Below are positions 36,425-44,540 of a stretch of DNA of 64,000 nucleotides, in pieces (position 1 is the stretch's first letter; each line of letters starts with the position of its first letter). The stretch is from positions 620,001 through 684,000 of the forward strand of contig NZ_CP043732.1 in NCBI RefSeq assembly GCF_014084045.1, given 5' to 3'. A program made the translations under genes and the position numbers. This DNA comes from Microbacterium esteraromaticum. GTDB taxonomy: Bacteria > Actinomycetota > Actinomycetes > Actinomycetales > Microbacteriaceae. Below the pieces are notes generated by a model. The model had not been told where the DNA came from and did no database searches. It saw only the letters and a list, made by a program, of their open reading frames with translations.

Positions 36425-37390
36425 TCAACGACCGGGGAGGTGAGGCGAGACGGTCGCGGCGAACGCCTCGGCTGTGCGCGCGACGACGACGTCGGGCGCA
36501 TCGGCCCAGATGTCGGCGTTGAAGATCTCGACCTCGATGTCGCGGTCGTATCCGGTCGCGACGACGGCACGTGTCAGCGAGGCGAAGTCGATGATCCCGT
36601 CGCCCATGTAGTGCCGCGACAGCAGCACGTCGGCGGGGAGCGGCGTCTTCCAGTCGCACACCTGGTAGGTCGAGATGCGGCCTTCGCGTCCGGCGCGCTC
36701 GATCTGCTCGTGCACCTGCGGGTCCCACCAGATGTGGAAGGTGTCGACCGCCGCACCGACGACGCCGGGGGCGAAGTCCGCCGCGATGTCGAGCGCCTGA
36801 CCCAGCGTCGAGACGACGCACCGGTCGGAGCCGAACATCGGATGCAGCGGCTCGATCGCCAGGGTCACCCCGGCGCTCTGCGCATACGGCGCGAGGGTGC
36901 CGATGGCATCCCGGACCCGCTCGCGCGCGCCATCGAGATCGCGCGATCCCTCCGGCAGGCCGCCCGCGACGAGCACGAGCACGGCCGTCGAGCCGTCGGC
37001 GCCCGCCGCGGCGAGCGCAGCGGTCTCGTCGATCGCGCGACGGTTGTCGTCGAGGGCGGCGTCGCGCTCGGGCCCGGCAGGAAGGGCGAAGAACCCTCCG
37101 CGGCAGTGGGTCGTGAAGCGCAGTCCCGAGTCGGCGAGCATCTTCGCGGCGGTGTCGAGCCCGACCTCGTTCACCGGCTCGCGCCAGAGTCCGATGGCCT
37201 GGATGCCGGCATCCGCCGTCACCCGCAGAGCGGTGGCGAGGTCGGCGTGCTTGATCGTCGCCTGGTTGATGGAGAGGCGGGGATCCGCCGACACATGTCG
37301 GCGCGGATCACGGATGCCGGGGGAAACAACGGCATCCGGACCGACATCCGTGCGCTGCGCCGACATCTGTGCGGAGTCCGCGGCGCTCAC
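36425..37390 (-). CDS. TIM-barrel sugar isomerase/epimerase family protein
   Basis: A 321-residue barrel protein. An N-terminal extension of about 40 residues, rich in Ser and Asp, precedes LSINQATIKHADLATALRVT; later strands give RFTTHCRGGFF, VTLAIEPLHPMF, VGAAVDTFHIWWDP (metal Asp and His) and YDRDIEVEIFN. This fits sugar phosphate isomerase/epimerase families. The GTG at 37390 overlaps the DUF993 stop. It belongs to the five-gene operon; the substrate is unknown. Confidence 0.78.
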   Translation of the reverse strand: MSAADSAQMSAQRTDVGPDAVVSPGIRDPRRHVSADPRLSINQATIKHADLATALRVTADAGIQAIGLWREPVNEVGLDTAAKMLADSGLRFTTHCRGGFFALPAGPERDAALDDNRRAIDETAALAAAGADGSTAVLVLVAGGLPEGSRDLDGARERVRDAIGTLAPYAQSAGVTLAIEPLHPMFGSDRCVVSTLGQALDIAADFAPGVVGAAVDTFHIWWDPQVHEQIERAGREGRISTYQVCDWKTPLPADVLLSRHYMGDGIIDFASLTRAVVATGYDRDIEVEIFNADIWADAPDVVVARTAEAFAATVSPHLPGR

Positions 37391-38586
37391 AGCTCGAATC
37401 CGTTCACCCGGAGCATGCCGTGCCAGCGCTCCCGTGCGAGTTCGGGGTTCTCGAGGGCGAGCGACGAGTTCGCCAGCTCCACGATGCGCGAGAGGTGCGG
37501 CAGACTGCGCGCGGAGTGCAGGCCGCCGACCATCTGGAAGGCCGGCTGGTGGCCGTTCAGCCATGCGAGGAAGGCCACGCCCGTCTTGTAGTAGAACGTG
37601 GGTGCGGCGAACACCTGCCTGCTGAGCTCCTCGGTCGGGCCGAGGATGCGCCGGTACGCCTCGGGATCTCCGGCGTCGAGCGCCTGGATCGCGGCGGACG
37701 CGACCGGCGTGATGGCGGCGAACGCGCCGAGCAGCGCGTCGGAGTGCCCGCGCTCGGAATCGTCGATCAGCGAGACGTAGTTGAAGTCGTCGCCGGTGAA
37801 CATGCGCACGCCCTGCGTCGATTCATCGGACTGAAGGCGCTCGCGCACCGAGATCTCGCTCTCTGCGTTCAGCAGGCTCATCTTGACCCCGGCGATCTTC
37901 GACGGGTCCTCGGCGATGATGTCGAGCAGCACCTCGGATGCCGTCTGCCAGTCGTCCGCGCCGCTTGTACTGAGCGAAGTCGAAGTGAAGTAGCCCTTGA
38001 GCTCGGGGTCGAACGCGGTGCCGAGCCAGTGCAGCACGACCGGGGTGGTCGCCTTCGACAGCACCGCGCGGTAGACGCGGCGGTAGTCGTCGGGCGAGGC
38101 GGCGGCGCGGGCGAGGTGGCGGGACGCCATGAGCACCGGCGCGGCACCCTGCTCTTCGGCGAACTCGAGCTGCGACACGTACGCGTCGACGACCTGGTCG
38201 AGCGAGATGTGGGTCTCGGCGATGTGGTCGGTGTTGACGCCGACGACGACCGATCCGCCCTCCTCGCGCGCGACCTCGGCGCTGCGCGCGATCAGCTCTC
38301 GCGTCGCCGCCGCATCGAGGCCCATGTTGCGCTGGGCAGTGTCCATGGCATCCGCCACCCCCAGCCCCCACGAGTAGACGTTGCGGCGGAAAGCGAGCGT
38401 CGCGTCCCAGTCGATGTCGGCCGGCCGGCCGGGGGTGTTGTCGGCGTGCGGCTTCGGCACGACGTGCGCGGCCGCGTAGGCGACGCGGGAGCGCAGCGGC
38501 GACGTCGGGCGCGCATACGCGCCCGAGTCGTTGAGCGCGACGTCGGAGAGATCTCCGGATGCCGAGAGCAGGCGAAGCGCGGTCAT
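37387..38586 (-). CDS. DUF993 (dihydrodipicolinate synthase-like) protein with inserted peptide
   Basis: A 399-residue protein of the DUF993 family, distant relatives of class I aldolases. Typical stretches are NVYSWGLGVADAMDTAQRNM, VVVGVNTDHIAE, VVLHWLGTAFDPELKGYF, GVKMSLLNAE (probable Schiff-base Lys) and VRMFTGDDFNYVSLI. Between GYF and ADDW lie TSTSLSTSG residues encoded by a REP-like sequence, an unusual in-frame addition. The start overlaps the stop of the Gfo/Idh gene. It probably cleaves or dehydrates an intermediate in the operon's pathway. Confidence 0.8.
   Translation of the reverse strand: MTALRLLSASGDLSDVALNDSGAYARPTSPLRSRVAYAAAHVVPKPHADNTPGRPADIDWDATLAFRRNVYSWGLGVADAMDTAQRNMGLDAAATRELIARSAEVAREEGGSVVVGVNTDHIAETHISLDQVVDAYVSQLEFAEEQGAAPVLMASRHLARAAASPDDYRRVYRAVLSKATTPVVLHWLGTAFDPELKGYFTSTSLSTSGADDWQTASEVLLDIIAEDPSKIAGVKMSLLNAESEISVRERLQSDESTQGVRMFTGDDFNYVSLIDDSERGHSDALLGAFAAITPVASAAIQALDAGDPEAYRRILGPTEELSRQVFAAPTFYYKTGVAFLAWLNGHQPAFQMVGGLHSARSLPHLSRIVELANSSLALENPELARERWHGMLRVNGFEL
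37963..37986. repeat. REP-like mini-sequence inserted in the DUF993 gene
   Basis: The plus strand reads GCTTGTACTGAGCGAAGT then CGAAGT. Its complement shares the TTCGACTTCGCTCA theme with the mini-repeats at 5757 and 17293. In the gene it encodes extra Ser/Thr/Leu residues in frame. Confidence 0.6.
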
Positions 38587-39740
38587 CAGATGCTCAGCGG
38601 CTCGATCGCGACCTTGCGGCCCTCGGCGCTGGAGGTCAGGCCCGCCTCGGCGAACTGCACGCCGCGCGCGCCGGCGAGCAGGTCGAATGCGTAGTCGGTG
38701 CCGAGCACGTACGACTCGAGGTACTCCTCCCACTGCTGGCGGAAGCCGTTGAGGAAGACGTCGTTCGTGGGCACCTTCTGCCAGTCGGCGTCGTAGTCGT
38801 GCGTGTCTTCGAGGTCGGGGTTCCAGACCGGCTTGGGCGTAGCGTTCCGAGGCTGGATCTTGCATCCGAACAGGCCGACCACGGCTGAGCCGTGCGTGCC
38901 GTCGACCTGGAACTCGACGAGCTCGTCGCGGTTCACGCGCACCGTCCACGACGAGTTGATCTCGGCGATGACGCCGCCGGAGAGCTCGAAGATGCCGTAT
39001 GCCGCGTCTTCGGCGGTGGCGGTGTAGTGCTCGCCCTTCTCATCCCAGCGGTCGGCGATGTGCACGGCGGCCTGCGCGTACACGCTCTTCACCTCGCCGA
39101 AGAGGTTCTCGAGCACGTAGTTCCAGTGCGGGAACATATCGCTGATGATGCCGCCGCCGTCTTCGGTGCGGTAGTTCCAGCTGGGGCGCTGCGCCGGCTG
39201 CCAGTCGCCCTCAAACACCCAGTAGCCGAACTCGCCGCGCACCGAGAGGATGCGTCCGAAGAAGCCGGAGTCGATCAGGCGCTTCAGCTTCTGCAGACCG
39301 GGCAGATAGAGCTTGTCGTGCACCACGCCCGTCTTGACTCCGGCGCTCTTCGCGAGGTGCGCGAGCTCGAGCGCCTCTTCGAGCGACTCTGCGGTGGGCT
39401 TCTCGGTGTAGATGGCCTTGCCTGCGGCGATGGCCTTGCGGATCGCGGTGGCGCGCGCCTTGGTGACGAGGAAGTCGGCGTAGATCTCCCACTTCGGGTC
39501 GGCGAGCGCCGCGTCGAGGTCAGTGGTGTAGTCGTCGATGCCGTGCTTCGCTGCGAGCTCGGCGAGCTTCTCCTCGCTGCGGCCGACGAGGATCGGCTTG
39601 ACCGTCACCTTCGAGCCATCGGAGAGCTCGATGCCGCCCTGGTCGCGGATCGCGAGGATCGAGCGCACCAGGTGCTGCCGGTAGCCCATGCGTCCGGAGA
39701 CGCCGTTCATGATGATGCCGATCTCACGCACGTCGGTCAT
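38586..39740 (-). CDS. Gfo/Idh/MocA-family oxidoreductase
   Basis: A 384-residue NAD(P)-dependent oxidoreductase with the Rossmann start IGIIMNGVSGRMG (about residues 7-19), the catalytic-loop EKPTAE block (about residue 115) and DGGGIISDMFPHW in the C-terminal domain (Asp, His). It probably oxidises a sugar or cyclitol. The ATG at 39740 has AGGA 6 bases upstream. It is the first gene of the operon that runs to the LacI gene, and a LacI-type palindrome sits 55 bp upstream of its start. Confidence 0.85.
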   Translation of the reverse strand: MTDVREIGIIMNGVSGRMGYRQHLVRSILAIRDQGGIELSDGSKVTVKPILVGRSEEKLAELAAKHGIDDYTTDLDAALADPKWEIYADFLVTKARATAIRKAIAAGKAIYTEKPTAESLEEALELAHLAKSAGVKTGVVHDKLYLPGLQKLKRLIDSGFFGRILSVRGEFGYWVFEGDWQPAQRPSWNYRTEDGGGIISDMFPHWNYVLENLFGEVKSVYAQAAVHIADRWDEKGEHYTATAEDAAYGIFELSGGVIAEINSSWTVRVNRDELVEFQVDGTHGSAVVGLFGCKIQPRNATPKPVWNPDLEDTHDYDADWQKVPTNDVFLNGFRQQWEEYLESYVLGTDYAFDLLAGARGVQFAEAGLTSSAEGRKVAIEPLSI

Positions 39741-39794
39741 GGTGGTCCTGTCTGTCAGTCGGTCGGAACGGGTACGCGGTGCTGCGAATGCCGC

Positions 39795-39810
39795 GGGTAA
39801 GCGCTTTCCC
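39795..39810. promoter_or_regulatory. LacI-type operator upstream of the catabolic operon
   Basis: GGGTAAGCGCTTTCCC is a near-perfect palindrome around the central CG, the hallmark of LacI/GalR operators. It lies 55 bases before the Gfo/Idh start, probably overlapping the promoter. The LacI-family protein at 34613-35626 is the likely binder. Confidence 0.75.
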
Positions 39811-39865
39811 AATCCCAGCATCGCACGCGGATGCGAACGCCGCAACCCCGGATGACGAAGGAGAC

Positions 39866-39903
39866 GGCTCTGCCCCTCCGTCCTCCGACGAAGGGGCAGA
39901 GCC
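39866..39903. terminator. hairpin between the MarR gene and the Gfo/Idh operon
   Basis: GGCTCTGCCCCT (39866-39877) and its exact complement (39892-39903) form a 12-bp stem with a 14-base loop. It may terminate transcripts from the MarR gene on the minus strand, although it is 170 bases past the stop and no U-run follows. Confidence 0.5.
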
Positions 39904-40072
39904 GCTGGGGAGACGCAGATCAGCGCTTGTCGCGAGCGCTGCAGCAGAGCACGCTGTCCTGCTCACGGGGCAGCTCGACGCTCTCCGACGGCGCTTCCCG
40001 GTCGATGACAGCTCCCGACTGGGGCGACCAGAGACAGCGGTTCAGTCAGTCACCGCGGTGACACCGACCGCG

Positions 40073-40540
40073 TCAGCGCCCCAGCTCGTCGAGCAGATCG
40101 GCGACGCGGTCGAGGTCCTCGGCCGACCAGCGGCGCAGCCGCTCGGCGAGCCGCCCCTCGTACGCGGCCCGCGCGGCGGTCACGCGCTCGGTCGCGAGCT
40201 CGGTGGCGACCAGGCGCCGCGCGCGGCGGTCATCGGGGTCCCGGATGCTGTCGACCAGGCCGAGCTCGGTTAGCTGGCGCACCTGCCGACTCACCGCGGA
40301 CTTGTCGGTCTGCAGCCGCTCGATCAGCTCGCCCGCCGTGGTCACGTGCCCGCTGACAATCGCCGCGAGCACCTGGTACCCGAGGGGCTGCAGATCCGGA
40401 TGCACGGTCGCCGCAGCTTCACGCCACCCGACCCTGATGCGCGCGAACAGCCGCCCCAGCTCCCGCTCGACGCGGTGCACGGCCTCATCGAGCGCGTCGC
40501 CGTCGAGGGCGTCGTCGCTCACGGGCGGTGCATCGCTCAT
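40073..40540 (-). CDS. MarR-family transcriptional regulator
   Basis: A 155-residue winged-helix regulator. LQPLGYQVLAAIVSGHVTTAGELIERLQTD leads into the recognition helix KSAVSRQVRQLTELGLVD and the wing RDPDDRRARRL, followed by a dimerisation helix. TAGGCT (40547-40552, minus strand) ends 6 bases before the ATG at 40540, a leaderless start. It resembles the second MarR protein at 41307, from which it is separated by the repeat array; no target gene is adjacent. Confidence 0.85.
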   Translation of the reverse strand: MSDAPPVSDDALDGDALDEAVHRVERELGRLFARIRVGWREAAATVHPDLQPLGYQVLAAIVSGHVTTAGELIERLQTDKSAVSRQVRQLTELGLVDSIRDPDDRRARRLVATELATERVTAARAAYEGRLAERLRRWSAEDLDRVADLLDELGR

Positions 40541-41306
40541 CACGCCAGCCTAACGGCGGGGCGCCGCGCAGGCGGGGCCGTACCTCTAGGCATCCAAGTT
40601 CCGCACGCCCGACCGAAACCCGGACGAACGCCGGACAGACGTCCGGATCTCAGGCGAGGTTCCGGATCTCAGGCGCCGGTACACAGCGCGGGCCCCGGGA
40701 CGCAGGCATCCGAGTTCCGCACTCCCGACCGAAACCCGGACGAACGCCGTGCAGACCTCCGGATCTCAGGCGAAGTTCCGGATCTGAGGCGAGGTCCCGG
40801 CACCGCGCGAAGTCCCCAACGCAGCGCGGGGCTGCAGGCACAGCGCGGGCCCCAGAGCACAGCGCGGGCCCCAGGCACAGCGCGGGCCCCGGGGCACAGG
40901 CTTCCGAGTTCCACACGCCCGACCGAAACCCGGACGAACGCCGTGCAGACGTCCGGATCTCAGGCGAAGTTCCGGATCTCAGGCGACCAGGGGCACAGCA
41001 CGGGGCCCGGGGCGCAAGCATCCCAGATCCGCACGCCCGACCGAAAGCCGGACGAACGCCGAGCAGACGTCCGGATCTCAGGCGAAGTTCCGGATCTCAG
41101 GCGAGGCCCCGGCACAGCGCGAAGTCCCCGGCGCAACGCAAGGCTGCAGGCACAGCGCGGGCCCCGGGACGCAGGCATCCCAAATCCGCACGCCCGACCG
41201 AAACCCGGACGAACGCCGTGCAGGCCTCCGGATCTCAGGCGAAGTTCCGGATCTCAGGCGGACGCCCCGGGCAAGCGCACCCTAGGGACGAGCGGACGAC
41301 CGCGCG
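40541..41306. repeat. irregular satellite array between two marR genes
   Basis: A 100-base core recurs five times: GACCGAAACCCGGACGAACG starts at 40611, 40727, 40921, 41039 (one base changed) and 41196. Each core is followed by TCCGGATCTCAGGCGAAG and a second TCCGGATCTCAGGCG. Spacers of variable length contain copies of CACAGCGCGGGCCCC. Core spacings are 116, 194, 118 and 157 bp. Open frames across it look like GC-rich artefacts; no gene, hairpin or RNA was identified. Confidence 0.85.
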
Positions 41307-41780
41307 TCAGATCTCGGCGAGCAGCCGGAACGCCTTCGATGCCGCCCTGACCTCGTCGGGCGTCAGCTCGGCGAGCACCGCGCGCATGCGTCCGGCGTTC
41401 TCGGCGCGCAGCGTCGCCAGCGTGCGCTGCGCCTCGGATGTTGCCGTGAGCACGCGCAGCCGCCCGTCGCGCTCGTCGGGGCGCGACTCGACGAGGCCGA
41501 AGTCCTCGAGCATCCGGATCTGCCTGCTCACCATCGACTTGTCGATGCCGAACAGCTCGGCCAGCTGGTGCGCATTCGCATCGCCCGTGCGGGCGACGTA
41601 CGCCAGCAGCTTGTAGCCCGACGGCTGCAGCTCGGGATGCACGCGGGCCGCGGACTCCTTCCAGAGCGTCCTCGCGCGGGCGAAGATGAGGTTCAGGTGA
41701 CCCTGGAAGTCGGCCAGCGCATCGTCGACGCCCTGGGCATCATCGACGCCCAGGGCATCGACCGCCTGCTGCGCGGTCAT
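41307..41780 (-). CDS. MarR-family regulator, probable repressor of the adjacent exporter
   Basis: A 157-residue MarR protein: HPELQPSGYKLLAYVARTGDANAHQLAELFG, recognition helix DKSMVSRQIRMLEDFGLVE and wing RPDERDGRLRVL. A short internal repeat (ALGVDDAQGVDDAL) lies near the N-terminus. The ATG at 41780 follows the exporter stop by 1 base, so it is cotranscribed with the drug exporter. It is the likely binder of the two GTTGA-N6-TCAAC sites at that promoter, giving autoregulated, ligand-inducible export. Confidence 0.87.
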   Translation of the reverse strand: MTAQQAVDALGVDDAQGVDDALADFQGHLNLIFARARTLWKESAARVHPELQPSGYKLLAYVARTGDANAHQLAELFGIDKSMVSRQIRMLEDFGLVESRPDERDGRLRVLTATSEAQRTLATLRAENAGRMRAVLAELTPDEVRAASKAFRLLAEI

Positions 41781-41781
41781 C

Positions 41782-43419
41782 TCAACGCACGACCCGCACG
41801 CTGCCCGTGGTCGCACCGACCTCGGCACCGGCGACCTCGATCGCCGACTCCTCCGCCTGCTCGCGCAGCTGCTCTGCGGAGTTCATGGTCGACAGCGGCT
41901 TGTTGCGGATGAACGCGATGGCGATCACGCCGATCACCGCGAGCGGGATGGCGATGATGAAGGCGTCGGCGATGCCGTGTCCGTACGCCGACTCGACGAC
42001 GGTGCGGATCGCGCCCGGCAGGTCGGCGATCTTCGGCACGTTGCCCGAGCCGAGCGCCTTGAGCGCCTCGACCTCATCGGCCGAGGCCGGGGTGAAGCCC
42101 GCGAATCCGCTCTTGATGTACTCGCTCACGTTGGTCGCGAGGATCGAGCCCATGATCGTCACGCCGATGGTTCCGGCGATCGTGCGGAAGAAGTTGACCC
42201 CCGACGACGCGGCGCCGAGCTGCTGCGGCGGGGTGTCGTTCTGCACGATCAGCGTGAGGTTCTGCATGACCATGCCCAGCCCCGCGCCCAGCACGAACAT
42301 GTACGTCGCGACCAGCACGAAAGGGGTGTCGTAGCGCAGCGTCGACATCAGGCTGACGCCGGCGACGGTGAGCACGGAGCCCAGCATCATCCAGCCCTTC
42401 CACTTGCCGAACCGGCTGACCAGCTGGCCGATGATGATCGACGCGCCCATCTGGCCGACGATCATCGGGATGGTCATCAGGCCGGACTCGGTCGGCGTGG
42501 CACCCCTGGCGAGCTGGAAGTACTGCGCCAGGAACACCGAGGTGGCGAACATGGAGACGCCGATCGCGATCGACGCGATCACCGAGAGGGTGAAGGTGCG
42601 GTTCAGGAACAGGGTGAGCGGGATGATCGGCTCCTTGACCAGCAGCTCGACCACCACGAAGGCGATCAGCACCACGGCGGAGCCGATGCCGAGCGCGTAG
42701 CTCGTGCCCGAGTCCCAGTCGAACTGCTGACCGCCCAGCGAGACCCAGATCAGCAGCGCCGAGACGCCCACCGCGAGCAGGACGATGCCGAGGTAGTCGA
42801 TCGACACCTTCACGGTCTGCGGCCTGGGCAGATGCAGGGTCACCTGCAGCAGCACGAGCGCGAGCACGGCAAAGGGGACGCCGACGAAGAAGTTCGCGCG
42901 CCAGCCCCAGACGTCGGTGATGAACCCGCCCAGCAGCGGCCCGCCGATCGTGGCGAGAGCCATGATGCCGCCGACGACGCCCATGTACTTGCCGCGCTCG
43001 CGTGGCGAGATGATCAGCGCGACGGCGACCATGACCAGCGACATCAGACCGCCGACGCCCAGCCCCTGCACCACGCGCATGGCGATGAGCATGTCGATGT
43101 CGTGGGCGAACCCGGCTGCCACGGTGCCCGCGGTGAACAGCACGAGCGAGAGCTGCACGAGCACCTTGCGGTCGAGCAGGTCGGCGAGCTTGCCCCAGAT
43201 CGGGGTCGACACGGCGGTCGCGAGCAGGCTGGCGGTGATCACCCAGGTGTACTGCGCCTGGGTTCCGCCGAGGTCGGCGACGATGACGGGAAGGGAGGTC
43301 GAGACGACCGTGCCTGAGAGGACGGCGACGAACATGCCGACGATGAGCCCCGAGATGGCGGTGAAGACCTCTCGGGGTGAACGGACTGCCTCGGCGGATG
43401 CGGATGGGGTGGAAGTCAA
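41782..43419 (-). CDS. DHA2-family (EmrB/QacA) multidrug exporter, MFS
   Basis: A 545-residue proton-driven exporter with about 14 transmembrane helices. The DHA2 pattern is visible: the helix-1 motif GTVVSTSLPVIVADLGGT, motif A GKLADLLDRKVL, RVVQGLGVGGLMSL and motif C GIMALATIGGPLLGGFI. A cytoplasmic tail follows. The ATG at 43419 sits behind the operator-laden promoter at 43443-43486. Cotranscription with a MarR repressor suggests induction by exported toxic compounds; specificity is unknown. Confidence 0.92.
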   Translation of the reverse strand: MTSTPSASAEAVRSPREVFTAISGLIVGMFVAVLSGTVVSTSLPVIVADLGGTQAQYTWVITASLLATAVSTPIWGKLADLLDRKVLVQLSLVLFTAGTVAAGFAHDIDMLIAMRVVQGLGVGGLMSLVMVAVALIISPRERGKYMGVVGGIMALATIGGPLLGGFITDVWGWRANFFVGVPFAVLALVLLQVTLHLPRPQTVKVSIDYLGIVLLAVGVSALLIWVSLGGQQFDWDSGTSYALGIGSAVVLIAFVVVELLVKEPIIPLTLFLNRTFTLSVIASIAIGVSMFATSVFLAQYFQLARGATPTESGLMTIPMIVGQMGASIIIGQLVSRFGKWKGWMMLGSVLTVAGVSLMSTLRYDTPFVLVATYMFVLGAGLGMVMQNLTLIVQNDTPPQQLGAASSGVNFFRTIAGTIGVTIMGSILATNVSEYIKSGFAGFTPASADEVEALKALGSGNVPKIADLPGAIRTVVESAYGHGIADAFIIAIPLAVIGVIAIAFIRNKPLSTMNSAEQLREQAEESAIEVAGAEVGATTGSVRVVR

Positions 43420-43442
43420 AGGGGAAACGCTCCTGGAAGATG

Positions 43443-43458
43443 GTTGATCTTCGTCAAC
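43443..43458. promoter_or_regulatory. MarR operator 1 of the exporter promoter
   Basis: GTTGA-TCTTCG-TCAAC is a perfect 5+5 inverted repeat overlapping the -10 box on the minus strand. It has the same architecture as the second site 28 bases away. Confidence 0.75.
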
Positions 43459-43485
43459 GATACATGATTAGTTGATATTTCTCAA
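43457..43485 (-). promoter_or_regulatory. promoter of the exporter-marR operon
   Basis: On the minus strand TTGAGA (43480-43485) is followed by a 17-base spacer and TATCGT (43457-43462). Both boxes are covered by the two operators, so repressor binding would block polymerase. A leader of about 30 bases with AGGAG precedes the ATG. Confidence 0.7.
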
Positions 43486-43486
43486 C
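43471..43486. promoter_or_regulatory. MarR operator 2 of the exporter promoter
   Basis: GTTGA-TATTTC-TCAAC repeats the 5+5 inverted motif and covers the -35 box. The two sites are centred 28 bp apart, close to three helical turns, which would place two dimers on roughly the same face. Confidence 0.75.
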
Positions 43487-43532
43487 CATTGCTTCCGGTC
43501 AACTATTCCTCCACGGCACTACCCTCGTTCTC

Positions 43533-44540
43533 ATGACCGCCGCACGCCCCCGCGCCCACGCCGTGATGGACGCCGACGCCTTCGCCCTGCTCTTCGACGA
43601 GACGCGTCAGGCGCGCCTCGCCGAGATGGCGGATACGGCGGGACGGATGCTGATCACCGACCTCGACGACCCGTCCGTCGACCCGCTGCTCGCCGACACC
43701 GAAGTGCTCGTCACCTCATGGGGCGCTCCCCGCCTGGATGCGGCCCGGCTGGCGCGGATGCCCCGTCTGCGCGCCGTGCTGCACGCGGCGGGCAGCGTGC
43801 AGTGGCTCGTCTCGAACGAGTTCTGGGCCCGCGACATCCGGCTGACCTCCGCAGCCGACGCCAACGCCGTTCCGGTGGCCGAGTTCACCCTCGGCGCCAT
43901 CCTGCTCTCGGGCAAGCGCACCTTCACGCACCTGCAGGCACCGCACGACGCGGGCTGGAACGCCTGGACCGCACGGCGGATCGGCAACGTCGACCGCACC
44001 GTGGGCATCGTCGGCTTCTCGCGGATCGGCCGCCGCGTGGTCGAGCTGCTGCGGCCGTTCGACGGCATCCGCTGCCTCGTCTCCGACCCGTTCGCCGACG
44101 CGGATGCCGTGGCCGCGGCCGGCGGGACGCTGCTGCCGCTCGACGAGATGCTCCCGCAGGTCGACGTGCTCTCGCTTCATGCCCCCTCGCTCCCCGCGAC
44201 CAGGCACATGATCGCCGACGCGCAGCTCGCCGCCCTGCCCGACGGCGCCACCGTGATCAACACGGCCCGCGGCGCGCTGCTCGACCACGACGCCCTGCTC
44301 GCAGAGTGCCGCACCGGCCGGCTCGACGCCCTTCTCGATGTCACCGAGCCCGAGCCGTTGCCCGCCGACTCCGAACTGCGTCGGCTGCCCAACGTCGCGA
44401 TCACCCCGCACCTCGCAGGGTCGCTCGGAACCGAGGGCCGTCGCCTCGCCGATGCAGCCCTCGACGAGCTGGCGGCATACATCGCAGGCGCACCGGCCGG
44501 GCATCCGGTCTCCGAGGCAGAGCTCGTGATCAGCGCATGA
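43533..44540 (+). CDS. D-isomer-specific 2-hydroxyacid dehydrogenase family protein
   Basis: A 335-residue NAD-dependent dehydrogenase. The Rossmann loop is VGIVGFSRIGRRV, the substrate Arg lies in NTARGALLD, the catalytic Glu region is LDVTEPEPLP and the His is in ITPHLAGS. TACCCT (43520-43525) ends 7 bases before the ATG at 43533, a leaderless start. It overlaps the DUF2264 gene by 4 bp, which suggests it processes an acid from carbohydrate breakdown. The substrate is unknown. Confidence 0.87.
   Translation: MTAARPRAHAVMDADAFALLFDETRQARLAEMADTAGRMLITDLDDPSVDPLLADTEVLVTSWGAPRLDAARLARMPRLRAVLHAAGSVQWLVSNEFWARDIRLTSAADANAVPVAEFTLGAILLSGKRTFTHLQAPHDAGWNAWTARRIGNVDRTVGIVGFSRIGRRVVELLRPFDGIRCLVSDPFADADAVAAAGGTLLPLDEMLPQVDVLSLHAPSLPATRHMIADAQLAALPDGATVINTARGALLDHDALLAECRTGRLDALLDVTEPEPLPADSELRRLPNVAITPHLAGSLGTEGRRLADAALDELAAYIAGAPAGHPVSEAELVISA

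Larger units (their letters stand above)
39741..40072. other. intergenic region upstream of the Gfo/Idh operon
   Basis: This 332-bp gap holds the LacI-type operator (39795-39810) and a hairpin (39866-39903). From 39904 to 40072 I see no gene, repeat or RNA. Short open frames there are low-complexity and have no ribosome-binding site. Confidence 0.5.

Noticed and set aside
39904..40072. A short protein gene upstream of the Gfo/Idh operon
   Set aside because: Open frames are short, low-complexity and lack start signals; no family was recognised.
40541..41306. CRISPR array
   Set aside because: Cores are about 100 bases long, irregularly spaced, and spacers resemble each other; no cas genes are present.
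40528..41616. Plus-strand frame across the satellite encoding repeated RPTETRTNAV-like peptides
   Set aside because: Alternative frames are also open and no start signal supports it; it runs antisense into the marR gene at 41307.
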